From JAKACU01 sp021821185 (GTDB lineage: Bacteria; Bacillota; Bacilli; Alicyclobacillales; SLC66): 15,601 nucleotides of DNA. The position numbers and the translations under genes were made by a program. Positions 1 through 7,626 of the stretch are shown one piece after another (the first letter of the stretch is position 1; each line of letters opens with the position of its first letter). The notes beneath the pieces are model-generated. The model had not been told where the DNA came from. It ran no database searches and worked only from the letters and a program-made list of their open reading frames with translations. Where the stretch lies: contig DAHWJX010000082.1 of NCBI GenBank assembly GCA_027343965.1, positions 1 through 15,601 on the forward strand, written 5' to 3'.

Positions 1-147
1 GATATCAGTAATGTCAAACAGTGGATTGAAGCAGGTGCTGTAGCTGTGGGAGCAGGTAGTGCGCTAACGAAAGGTACGCATGAACAAATCGTCTCAGCGA
101 CACGTGAATTTCTATTAGCGATTGCAACGGTTAGAAGCGCATACTGA
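1..147 (+). CDS. KDPG/KHG aldolase, C-terminal fragment
   Basis: The window opens inside this gene. Frame 1 is open from base 1 to a TGA at 145-147, giving 48 residues. The visible stretch NVKQWIEAGAVAVGAGSAL matches the C-terminal phosphate-binding region of class I 2-keto-3-deoxy-6-phosphogluconate aldolases, which have a very similar 'N..W..AGA.AVG.GS.L' segment. Such enzymes split KDPG into pyruvate and glyceraldehyde 3-phosphate in the cytoplasm. The catalytic lysine lies upstream of the window and cannot be checked. The next gene, a KDG kinase, begins 25 bp downstream, so the two genes would perform consecutive steps (KDG to KDPG to C3 units). Other members of the KDPG/KHG family, such as 2-oxo-4-hydroxyglutarate aldolase, cannot be excluded from this fragment. 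Confidence 0.75.
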   Translation, partial: DISNVKQWIEAGAVAVGAGSALTKGTHEQIVSATREFLLAIATVRSAY

Positions 148-172
148 TGTTGTTGGAAGAGGGAACGATAGG

Positions 173-1249
173 ATGTCAATGATGAGAGATAAACTTCAAG
201 AAAACTGCGCGTTCGATTGCGTATCGCTTGGCGAAGTTATGCTTCGGTTTGACCCGGGCGATGCGCGAATTCGAACGGCACGCGAGTTTCGTGTTTACGA
301 AGGAGGTGGTGAATACAACGTAACGCGAGGGTTAAGAAAATGTTTTCAACAACGTACCGCCGTTGTAACTTCACTTGTGGACAATGAGGTAGGCCATCTC
401 ATCGAAGATCTCATGATGCAAGGCGGTGTGGATACTTCGTTCATCGTGTGGGTACCGGATGATGGGCTTGGAAGACATGTTCGTAATGGTCTTAATTTTG
501 TAGAACGAGGGTTTGGTATTCGCCGAGGTAAAAGTGTCTCCGATCGGGGTCATTCGGCGGCAAGCCAATTGAAACCTGGAGACATTGATTGGGACTTTAT
601 ATTTGGAAAATTAAAAACGAGATGGTTTCATACTTCAGGGATTTTCACTTCACTATCTGAGAATACAGGTGCGCTGGTACTGGAGGCTGTACAAGCAGCT
701 AAGCGTCATGGTGTTATCGTTTCATTTGATGTGAATTATCGACCATCTCTATGGCATCGCGTTGGGAATCGTCAGCATTTTCTTAAGATTCAAGAGCAGA
801 TTGTTAGCTATGTGGACGTTTTTATTGGCTTAGGTATTGCTATCGAAAAAGATCAGCAAGCTTTTCAAAGTCTGGATGAAGACGCCTACAGAAAGCGTAT
901 GTCAGATGTGGTTGAACACCATCCCAATGTAAAAGTTATTGCAACAACGGTTCGAAAAGTGATGACATCGAATCAGCATGACTGGTCTGCCATGGGCTTG
1001 ATCAATGGACAATTCTATGAATCGATGAAATTTACCAAGTTACCTATTTTCGATCGCGTTGGTGGTGGGGATGGTTTTGCCTCCGGACTCATCTATGGAC
1101 TTCAAACGTCAGATGATTTCCATGTCGCATTAAATTATGGTGTTATTCATGGAGCTCTTACAATGAGCACGCCAGGTGATAATTCGATGGTTAGTTTTAG
1201 GGACGTGTTAGCAATTTTGCAGGGTGATGCGGCAGCCATCCTTCGATAA
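173..1249 (+). CDS. kdgK: PfkB-family sugar kinase, probable 2-keto-3-deoxygluconate kinase
   Basis: This is a cytoplasmic ribokinase/PfkB-family kinase of 358 residues that likely phosphorylates KDG to KDPG with ATP. Near the N-terminus is the substrate-side glycine motif YEGGGEYNVTRGL (residues 42-54). The middle holds SDRGHSAASQLKPGDIDW (123-140) and FDVNYRPSLW (185-194), both typical of KDG-kinase-like proteins. The C-terminal PfkB signature DRVGGGDGFASG (294-305) includes the catalytic base Asp300 and the anion-hole glycines. I chose ATG 173 because GGAAGAGGGA (155-164) sits 8 bp upstream. An in-frame TTG at 122 would add 17 residues but overlaps the aldolase gene and has no ribosome binding site. 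The neighbouring KDPG aldolase supports the KDG assignment. A related sugar-acid kinase is the main alternative. Confidence 0.82.
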   Translation: MSMMRDKLQENCAFDCVSLGEVMLRFDPGDARIRTAREFRVYEGGGEYNVTRGLRKCFQQRTAVVTSLVDNEVGHLIEDLMMQGGVDTSFIVWVPDDGLGRHVRNGLNFVERGFGIRRGKSVSDRGHSAASQLKPGDIDWDFIFGKLKTRWFHTSGIFTSLSENTGALVLEAVQAAKRHGVIVSFDVNYRPSLWHRVGNRQHFLKIQEQIVSYVDVFIGLGIAIEKDQQAFQSLDEDAYRKRMSDVVEHHPNVKVIATTVRKVMTSNQHDWSAMGLINGQFYESMKFTKLPIFDRVGGGDGFASGLIYGLQTSDDFHVALNYGVIHGALTMSTPGDNSMVSFRDVLAILQGDAAAILR

Positions 1250-1292
1250 ATGTTCCAGATGTAACTATTACAATTGGGAGCGTGATCCGTGA

Positions 1293-2639
1293 ATGAAATT
1301 AACCAAGAAGACGATTGCTAGTTTAATTACGTTGAGTGTTGCATCTGCACTTCCGCTTTCTGCCAGTGCGGCAACATCTAGTTCAAAGATTGTCACATTG
1401 AATCTATTTGTTGCCACCAGTTCATCTTACGAAGCTCCAGAAACGGCTATGTATAATAAGGTGTTTATTCCGGAATTTGAAAGGCAGAATCCTGGAATTA
1501 AGGTCAACTTTTCAACCTACAATAGTTCTACACAGGAGAACACGGAACTTCAGACATCTGCAGCTACACATCAAGGACCCAGTATATTTGAGTTTGGAAC
1601 ATCGATGGTTCCTACTGCTTATGCTACAAACATGTTTCATGTTTTGAGTTCAAGAGATTGGGCTATGATTGGGGGTAAAAACAAATTTTTTGCTGCACAA
1701 TTAAAAATGTCAGGGCCTAATCCAAGTCACTATATTGGTGTACCTGATATGATGTTACCTTTCTCAATGCTTTATAACAAAGCATTATTTAGGCAGGCTG
1801 GAATTAGTTCACCTCCTACAACATGGACTCAGTTTGTAAATGATGCAAAACGGATCACAAACCCGTCGAAGAATCAATGGGGTACAGTAATTGACCCTGA
1901 AGATAGTTACGATCCTTGGAAAGTTGGGTGGCAACTTACTAGACAGATGGGTGGCAATTTTCTATCGGGTAATCTAAAAACAGCGACAATAGATTCCAAA
2001 CCATCTATTCAAGCGCTGACATTTTGGTTTGATTGGGTTACCAAGTATCATATCGCATCACCTAACGATCTTACGTATAAGAGCACTGATGCGATGTCAG
2101 CTTTTGAAAGTGGCAACATAGGGATGGCTATTTTGCAAACAGCAACGGCCATTCCTTCTTTGAAAACTTCGAAGGTCAAGAATGAATATGCATTTGCCCC
2201 AATACCTGATGTACCTTTCGGCATGAAATCAAGGCCAGCGAATGGCGAATCAGCACAAACCATTGTATCAGGACAAGACTTGGCCATTCCGAAATATGTT
2301 ACTGGTGCGCAATACACAGCTGCATTAAAATGGATCAAGTTTTTCACCGCTGTTAAACAGGAGCAAATGATTTTTACACATATGGGCTACCTGCCAGTGA
2401 ACAAGAGTGCTTACAGCAACTTTAAGGCGTTCGACACGCCAATGATGAAAGCATTTGTTAAATCCGAACTTGGTGCAGATCCCACACCGTTTAGTGGTGC
2501 TTGGGGAAATCTTGAAGTGGTATATGCTGGGGTTACCAACAGTATAGCCACTCAAATTGCAACCCATACGTTTCAAGAGAGCAACATTGCTGAACTGCTT
2601 AAATCAGCGGATGAGCAGGTCCAATCTTCATTGCAGTAA
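1293..2639 (+). CDS. ABC sugar transporter, extracellular solute-binding protein (family 1)
   Basis: This is the exported sugar-binding component of a CUT1-type ABC importer, 448 residues, within the usual length for the family. Residues 1-26 form a Sec signal peptide: basic MKLTKK, a hydrophobic core, then an ASA|A signal-peptidase-I-like site. The mature part shows the MalE-like layout, including a central WTQFVNDAKRITNP segment and a C-terminal lobe with the FESGNIGMAI motif typical of family 1 binding proteins. There is no lipobox cysteine and no cysteine anywhere in the protein, which is unusual because Gram-positive binding proteins are normally lipoproteins. The start at ATG 1293 follows GGGAG (1276-1280) with a rather long 12-bp spacing. 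The two permease genes follow directly. The substrate cannot be read from the sequence. Confidence 0.9.
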   Translation: MKLTKKTIASLITLSVASALPLSASAATSSSKIVTLNLFVATSSSYEAPETAMYNKVFIPEFERQNPGIKVNFSTYNSSTQENTELQTSAATHQGPSIFEFGTSMVPTAYATNMFHVLSSRDWAMIGGKNKFFAAQLKMSGPNPSHYIGVPDMMLPFSMLYNKALFRQAGISSPPTTWTQFVNDAKRITNPSKNQWGTVIDPEDSYDPWKVGWQLTRQMGGNFLSGNLKTATIDSKPSIQALTFWFDWVTKYHIASPNDLTYKSTDAMSAFESGNIGMAILQTATAIPSLKTSKVKNEYAFAPIPDVPFGMKSRPANGESAQTIVSGQDLAIPKYVTGAQYTAALKWIKFFTAVKQEQMIFTHMGYLPVNKSAYSNFKAFDTPMMKAFVKSELGADPTPFSGAWGNLEVVYAGVTNSIATQIATHTFQESNIAELLKSADEQVQSSLQ

Positions 2640-2652
2640 CAGGAGTCGAAGT

Positions 2653-2673
2653 GGGGAGGTCAAGCGGCTTCCC
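2653..2673 (+). other. Intercistronic hairpin between binding protein and permease
   Basis: GGGGAG (2653-2658) can pair with CTTCCC (2668-2673) around a 9-base loop, six pairs including one G-U. No T-run follows, so it is not a standard terminator. Hairpins between binding-protein and permease genes are known in other importers, such as malE-malF, to protect or process the upstream mRNA so that the binding protein is made in excess. That role is inferred here from position only. The stem is short, so it could also be chance. Confidence 0.35.
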
Positions 2674-2714
2674 TACTCAAGTGAAAATAATCCTCCGTAA
2701 ATGAGGGATATATC

Positions 2715-3677
2715 TTGGCGGGAAACTACGAATTGGCGGATTCATCAACTGAGCAAGCCGTACGTCCAAGGAACAAGCTGCAAGGCAAAAGGAACAGGCC
2801 TCCATATTGGATGATTTTACCTGCCTTATTTTTGCTGGTTGTGATTGTTGTAGCTCCTTTCCTAGTGAGTATTTATACCAGTTTCACGAACCTAGATCAA
2901 TACACGATTTCTAATTGGATACATGCTCCGTTTGTTGGGCTCAAGAATTATATATCAGCTTTGGAACAGGGGAATGCGTTGGGGGCATCGTCTCTTCAAA
3001 GTCTATGGGTTAGCATTTCATTTTCATTGCTTACGACCATATTGATAACGCCAATTGGGATTTTTGCTGCTTTAATTGTCAATAAACCATTTCAAGGCAG
3101 AGCTTTTGTGAGAACTCTTTTTTTGTTGCCCTATGTTATGCCGGTTTTCGTCAACGCAATCACGTGGCGTATGCTGTTCATGAACGGTTGGGGTATGATT
3201 GACAGAATCTTGTCGGTGCTTCACTTAGCAAGTCAGAACACATTTTGGTTGATTGGACCGAATAGTTTTTGGGCCATGTGTATTGCTGATGTGTGGTCAT
3301 CTTGGCCGTTTGTGTACCTTATGGTGCTCGCAGGACTGCAAGGAATTTCCGAAGATTTATACGAGTCGGCGTATTTGGATGGTGCCAACTCTACACGAAG
3401 TTTCTTTTCGATCACGTTGCCGATGTTGCGGCCCATACTGGGTCTTGCATTGTTACTGTCTACATTGAACCACTTCAATAATTTCACACTGCCATTCATT
3501 ATGTTTGGAACTCCACCGTCACCGCAGGCTGATGTTCTTCCATTGAATATATATATAACCTCCTTTCAAACCTTTAACTTTGGATTAGGAGCGGCGATGT
3601 CTTTGATTACACTGGTCATCATGCTGGTACCAGCATTTTTCTACATTCGTTTGTTGCGCTTGGGGGAGGAAATGTGA
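2715..3677 (+). CDS. ABC sugar transporter permease (MalF/UgpA-like)
   Basis: This integral membrane permease has 320 residues. A basic cytoplasmic N-terminus (about residues 1-31) precedes the first membrane helix at about 32-54, and several further hydrophobic segments follow. The cytoplasmic EAA loop that docks the ATPase is clear: EDLYESAYLDGANSTR followed by ITLPML, with the conserved Gly in DGA and the Leu-Pro. The start is a TTG at 2715 with GAGGGA (2703-2708) 6 bp upstream. The first in-frame ATG falls at residue 33, inside the first helix, so TTG is the better choice. It lies 75 bp after the binding-protein gene and overlaps the next permease start by one base. No ATPase gene is present in the cluster. 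Confidence 0.92.
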   Translation: MAGNYELADSSTEQAVRPRNKLQGKRNRPPYWMILPALFLLVVIVVAPFLVSIYTSFTNLDQYTISNWIHAPFVGLKNYISALEQGNALGASSLQSLWVSISFSLLTTILITPIGIFAALIVNKPFQGRAFVRTLFLLPYVMPVFVNAITWRMLFMNGWGMIDRILSVLHLASQNTFWLIGPNSFWAMCIADVWSSWPFVYLMVLAGLQGISEDLYESAYLDGANSTRSFFSITLPMLRPILGLALLLSTLNHFNNFTLPFIMFGTPPSPQADVLPLNIYITSFQTFNFGLGAAMSLITLVIMLVPAFFYIRLLRLGEEM

Positions 3678-4588
3678 TGAACGAACAACATGCGATAAAG
3701 AAGAACAGCCTGATGTCCAGTGGTTACCATGTAGGTTCACGTAACCGGAGGACGTTGAACAAAATTCGGGTTGTTGGCATTGTGGTTTTTGCGGCGTTTA
3801 TCCTACTGCCTTTAGCCTATGTGGTGTTGGTCTCTTTAACCCCGGATAGCGAGGTCGGCGGTGGATCAATTTTGCCTAGTTATATTGCATGGGACAACTA
3901 TGCAATGATGTGGAATACGATTCCTTTGGCAAAGAACATACTAAATAGTGTCATTATCGCAGGTGGAGCAGGTGTATTTTCAACGTTTGTCGCTTTGGGA
4001 CCTGCTTACTTAGTGGCGCGATTTAGATTTTCGGGCAGAAAGTCATTTATGTTATCCCTCATTACGATGCAGACAATTCCACAAGTCATGATGCTTCTTC
4101 CACTGTTTGTAATTTTTATTATCGTTCAAAATGTTTTACATATTGTTCTGGTAGGTCAGTATTACACATTGATCATTACTTACATGACTTTTGCCTTACC
4201 TTTTGCGTGTTGGTTACTGATATCATATATGGCGAATATTCCAGTTGAGCTGGAGGAAGCGGCTTTGATAGACGGATGTAGCCGGTGGCAGGTCATCTAT
4301 CGTATTGTAATGCCGCTGATTATGCCAGGAATGGTAGTGACCTTTGTTTTCTCATTTTTACTAGGGTGGAGCGACGTGCTCTTTGCCAGTGTCTTGACGA
4401 CACCTGCTACACAAACGGTTGCGGTAGGATTACAGTCTTATCTATCCAGTGGCGATGCTGGTGGAACCGTATACTGGGGGCAATTAATGGCAGCCAGCCT
4501 AACGAGTGGAGTGCCAGTTGTCGTGATATTTCTATTCTTTCAAAGATATATTGTTGGGGGTCTTGCCAATGGAGCTGTGAAGGGCTGA
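3677..4588 (+). CDS. ABC sugar transporter permease (MalG/UgpE-like)
   Basis: This is the second inner-membrane permease of the CUT1 importer, 303 residues, pairing with the upstream permease. After a basic N-terminal stretch, the first membrane helix lies near residues 30-51. The ATPase-docking EAA loop reads VELEEAALIDGCSRWQ then IVMPLIMP, as expected for MalG-type subunits. The start ATG overlaps the upstream TGA stop by one base (TGATG), which indicates translational coupling. GGAGGA (3665-3670) is 6 bp upstream of it. A GTG three bases earlier, at 3674, would add one residue but sits only 3 bp from the ribosome binding site. A 132-bp gap to the next confidently started gene is the widest inside the operon. 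Confidence 0.92.
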   Translation: MNEQHAIKKNSLMSSGYHVGSRNRRTLNKIRVVGIVVFAAFILLPLAYVVLVSLTPDSEVGGGSILPSYIAWDNYAMMWNTIPLAKNILNSVIIAGGAGVFSTFVALGPAYLVARFRFSGRKSFMLSLITMQTIPQVMMLLPLFVIFIIVQNVLHIVLVGQYYTLIITYMTFALPFACWLLISYMANIPVELEEAALIDGCSRWQVIYRIVMPLIMPGMVVTFVFSFLLGWSDVLFASVLTTPATQTVAVGLQSYLSSGDAGGTVYWGQLMAASLTSGVPVVVIFLFFQRYIVGGLANGAVKG

Positions 4589-4720
4589 TGTCGTGAGATG
4601 CGAGATCGTGAAGATGGTCATTGAGACATTAAAGAGATCTCCCTTATTTAAGCAAGAGTGTTCAGCAATCAAAATATCTGGATAAAATTTATGATGAACG
4701 GTCGGAGAGTGATATATAGA

Positions 4721-5548
4721 ATGGTTACCATTTCCGCGTTTGCTGATGAGATTTCACCGAACCTGGATGAACAGTTGGATGTGCTTGAATCGGAGGCTAT
4801 CCATCATGTAGAACTTCGTGGTGTATGGAACAAGAATGTTTTAGATCTGTCTGATGAGGAACTACGACATGTTCGAAAGACGCTGATGGAACGAGGCTTT
4901 CGCGTATCATCCATTGGTTCTCCTATAGGTAAGATCGCTATTACAGATGATTTTGAAAGTCACTTGCAGAGATTTGAGCGAGCGTTATCAATTGCTTCGT
5001 ATTTAGATACACGTTTCATTCGTGTCTTCTCCTTTTTTATGCCACATAGTATCTTGCCTGATCAATATAGGGATGAAGTACTAACACACATGTCCGAATT
5101 GGTTCGTCTTGCAGAAGCCGCAGACATAGTATTGCTACATGAAAATGAAAAACAGATCTATGGAGATATTCCTGAGCGTTGCTTGGATATCTTGACTACA
5201 TGCCAGTCTGATCATCTAAAAGCAGTTTTTGATCCTGCAAATTTCGTTCAATGTGACGTACAGCCATTTCATCGGGCGTTCCCGTTACTTAAACCGTATG
5301 TCGAATATCTTCATATCAAAGATGCCGTTTTTGCTGGACATCATGTGGTTCCCGCTGGGGAGGGGGATGGCCAACTTCTTGAACTACTCGCAACCATGTT
5401 ACATGATGGGTATGATGGGTTTGTTTCTCTAGAACCTCATTTGGACCATGCTTCTGCATTTCAAGGATTTAGTGGTCCGGATCTTTTTAAAGTTGCATCT
5501 CAAGCCTTGAAACATTTATTGACAAGACTCAACCAAGACTGGCAATAG
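4721..5548 (+). CDS. Sugar phosphate isomerase/epimerase-like TIM barrel protein 1
   Basis: This is a 275-residue xylose-isomerase-like (AP endonuclease 2 fold) TIM-barrel protein, probably a soluble metal-dependent enzyme acting on a sugar or keto-sugar. The expected metal-ligand positions are visible: Glu141 in LLHENEK, Asp171 in AVFDPANF, His198 in YLHIKD and Glu238 in SLEPH. The N-terminus SAFADEISPNLDEQL is typical of this family. I chose ATG 4721 because the conserved domain begins directly after it and GGAGAG (4704-4709) is 11 bp upstream. A GTG at 4658 or ATG at 4691 would add non-conserved residues. It is followed by a second, only distantly similar barrel and two Gfo/Idh oxidoreductases. 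This setting fits beta-elimination or hydration of a 3-keto-sugar as well as isomerisation or epimerisation. The exact reaction is unknown. Confidence 0.85.
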   Translation: MVTISAFADEISPNLDEQLDVLESEAIHHVELRGVWNKNVLDLSDEELRHVRKTLMERGFRVSSIGSPIGKIAITDDFESHLQRFERALSIASYLDTRFIRVFSFFMPHSILPDQYRDEVLTHMSELVRLAEAADIVLLHENEKQIYGDIPERCLDILTTCQSDHLKAVFDPANFVQCDVQPFHRAFPLLKPYVEYLHIKDAVFAGHHVVPAGEGDGQLLELLATMLHDGYDGFVSLEPHLDHASAFQGFSGPDLFKVASQALKHLLTRLNQDWQ

Positions 5549-5590
5549 CTCACCATGTATGCGTTAACAAACTAGGAGATGGGATATCTC

Positions 5591-6400
5591 ATGAAAATTG
5601 CATTTTCTAACTTGGCATGCCCCGAATGGTCCATGGAGGAAGTGTTCTCTCATGCTGCAGAATTTAGTTTTGATGGTGTTGAGATTCGATTATTGGACGG
5701 CAATGTGATTCCATCTGACTTGGACAGAACGACTTGCACTCGGATTGTTAAGTTAGCGCGTGAAGCAAACGTTGAAATTGTAGGGTTGGGTGCGTCTACC
5801 AAATTTGCTACGTATGATGAAAGACAGCGTAAGTTCAATGTTGATGAATTACTTCGGTATCTTGAGCTTGCTAATCAGTTAGACGTTCCTATGGTTCGGA
5901 CATTTGGCGGTGGAATCGATGTGGGTGTAGGTAAAACTGAGGCTGTACATTACGTTGCTGATGCCCTAGCGCAAGTTGCGCCGAGAGCCGTAGAACTCGG
6001 CGTGTCTGTACTATTGGAAACGCATGATGAGTTCTCCCATTCAGCCATGGTACGAGAAGTTGTTAATAAGGTAAATAGCCCGATAATAGGTGCATTGTGG
6101 GATACCCATCACCCGTATCGAATGGGTGAAACGATAGAGGAAACTTATCGTAATTTGCAGTCTGCATTACAGCATGTTCACATAAAAGATGCACGCTGGA
6201 ATGGCGATAGTTGGGATCTGGTGGTATTTGGAGAAGGTGAAGTTCCAGTGAGAAACATTGTTCGGAAATTAATCGAAGAAGGTTACAATCGTTACGTATG
6301 TATCGAGTGGGAGAGAAAGTGGCACCCCGAAATTGAACCGGCATTAACGGCTTTACCGAAACATTTGCGAATCTTGAAGCAATACCTAAACAAGCTATGA
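5591..6400 (+). CDS. Sugar phosphate isomerase/epimerase-like TIM barrel protein 2
   Basis: This is a second xylose-isomerase-like TIM barrel, 269 residues. It shares the fold but little sequence with its upstream neighbour, so the two probably do different steps and are not recent duplicates. The metal-ligand set is present: Glu143 (LLETHDE), Asp171 (ALWDTHHP), His197 (HVHIKD) and Glu239 (CIEWERK). The chosen start, ATG 5591, gives the family-like N-terminus MKIAFSNLACPEW, with AGGAG (5574-5578) 12 bp upstream. An ATG at 5579 adds four residues but overlaps that ribosome binding site. The stop TGA overlaps an ATG at 6397 that could also start the next gene. Keto-sugar hydration, elimination or epimerisation are the likely chemistries; none is proved by sequence. 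Confidence 0.85.
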   Translation: MKIAFSNLACPEWSMEEVFSHAAEFSFDGVEIRLLDGNVIPSDLDRTTCTRIVKLAREANVEIVGLGASTKFATYDERQRKFNVDELLRYLELANQLDVPMVRTFGGGIDVGVGKTEAVHYVADALAQVAPRAVELGVSVLLETHDEFSHSAMVREVVNKVNSPIIGALWDTHHPYRMGETIEETYRNLQSALQHVHIKDARWNGDSWDLVVFGEGEVPVRNIVRKLIEEGYNRYVCIEWERKWHPEIEPALTALPKHLRILKQYLNKL

Positions 6401-6423
6401 ATAGGAAAGAGGGACGCAACAAC

Positions 6424-7605
6424 ATGAGCACATCGAAAGTGAAAGTGGGATTGGTTGGCCTTGGCAATATTGGTACTACCCATGCTGAAAATCTATCTAA
6501 AATGGATCATGTGGATTTAGTGGGCGTATGTGATATTGTAAAAGAAAAAGCGGACATTTTTGCCACCCGTTACAAAAGCACGGCGTATTACGACTATCAT
6601 GACCTTCTTCAAAACTCTGGTCTCGATGCGATCATTGTTGCGGTTCCCCATTACGACCATGCACCCATTTCGATAGAAGCCTTTGCACATAATGTTCATG
6701 TATTATGCGAGAAACCACTCGCCGTTCATGTAAACGATGCCAAAAAAATGATTTCGGCTTTTGACGTAGCAAGGAGCAAAAATCCCAAGTTATTGTTTGG
6801 AATTATGTTTCAAGAACGTACAAATCCGTTTTATCGAAAGCTAAAAGATCTGTTAGATCACGGAGATCTTGGCCGACTAACGCGTGTCACTTGGATCAAT
6901 ACGACATGGTTTCGCACTCAGGCTTATTATGATAGTGGAACATGGCGTGCTACGTGGGCAGGCGAGGGTGGAGGAATTCTAACCAATCAGTGCCCACACA
7001 ATCTTGATATGTACCAGTGGTTGTTTGGGCTACCTATCCGTATCAGTGGCCACGCTCACATTGGTAAATATCACCAAATTGAAGTGGAGGACGAGGTGAC
7101 TGCATACTTTGAGCATGAAGACGGCATGATCGGTCACTTCATTGTTTCGACGGCGGAGTCGCCTGGTACCAATCGCTTGGAGATTGTAGGTGAGCATGGA
7201 AAATTGGTTTATGAAGACTCCAAAATAGTATTCTATAGAAATCGAGAATCGATGTTGCAGTTTTTGGTGGAATCCAAAGAAAGCTTTTCGCATGTTGAGA
7301 ATTGGGAAACTTCGATTCCTGTTAAAACGGATGGACATGTAGGGCACTACATGGTAGCGAAACGGTTCATAGAGGCAACTCTGAACGGATCAAACGAATT
7401 GACGGCTAACGGTCCAGAGGGCTTGAATGGATTGATGTTAGCAAATGGCATTATGTTGTCATCATTTACTAACAAGTCGATTGATGTTCCTTTTGATGGT
7501 GATGACTACGAGCGCATGTTGAAAGACTTAGCCCAAAATTCAAAAATCGTCAAAACCATGCGTTCTGATGTCATGACGCACATAAACGAATCATTTAATG
7601 TCTAA
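6424..7605 (+). CDS. Gfo/Idh/MocA family oxidoreductase 1
   Basis: This is an NAD(P)-dependent sugar dehydrogenase/reductase of 393 residues. The N-terminal Rossmann fold carries GLGNIGTTH (12-20). The family's EKP motif at 96-98 holds the putative catalytic Lys97. The C-terminal alpha/beta domain holds GGGILTNQCPHNLD, with His192 in the position of the usual catalytic histidine and Asn188 where inositol dehydrogenases have Asp. ATG 6424 is preferred because AGGAAAGAGGGA (6403-6414) lies 9 bp upstream. An ATG at 6397 overlaps the previous stop but lacks a ribosome binding site. Together with the second oxidoreductase it could form an oxidation/reduction pair recycling the same cofactor. Substrate candidates are glycosides, anhydrosugars or inositols, and none can be chosen from sequence. 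Confidence 0.87.
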   Translation: MSTSKVKVGLVGLGNIGTTHAENLSKMDHVDLVGVCDIVKEKADIFATRYKSTAYYDYHDLLQNSGLDAIIVAVPHYDHAPISIEAFAHNVHVLCEKPLAVHVNDAKKMISAFDVARSKNPKLLFGIMFQERTNPFYRKLKDLLDHGDLGRLTRVTWINTTWFRTQAYYDSGTWRATWAGEGGGILTNQCPHNLDMYQWLFGLPIRISGHAHIGKYHQIEVEDEVTAYFEHEDGMIGHFIVSTAESPGTNRLEIVGEHGKLVYEDSKIVFYRNRESMLQFLVESKESFSHVENWETSIPVKTDGHVGHYMVAKRFIEATLNGSNELTANGPEGLNGLMLANGIMLSSFTNKSIDVPFDGDDYERMLKDLAQNSKIVKTMRSDVMTHINESFNV

Positions 7606-7626
7606 ACAGGAAGAAGAGTTATTTCT

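Noticed and set aside
122..172. Upstream TTG start extending the KDG kinase by 17 residues
   Set aside because: It overlaps the aldolase coding end, has no ribosome binding site, and the added residues are not part of the kinase fold; ATG 173 has a good ribosome binding site.
4621..4650. Possible internal promoter (TTGAGA ... TATTTA) before TIM barrel 1
   Set aside because: The -35 box is good but the -10 box matches at only three positions. It is too weak to list, although the 132-bp gap makes a promoter there conceivable.
6063..6467. Antisense open frame of about 134 codons across the TIM barrel 2 / oxidoreductase 1 junction
   Set aside because: It spans two well-supported genes on the other strand and its translation resembles no family I know.
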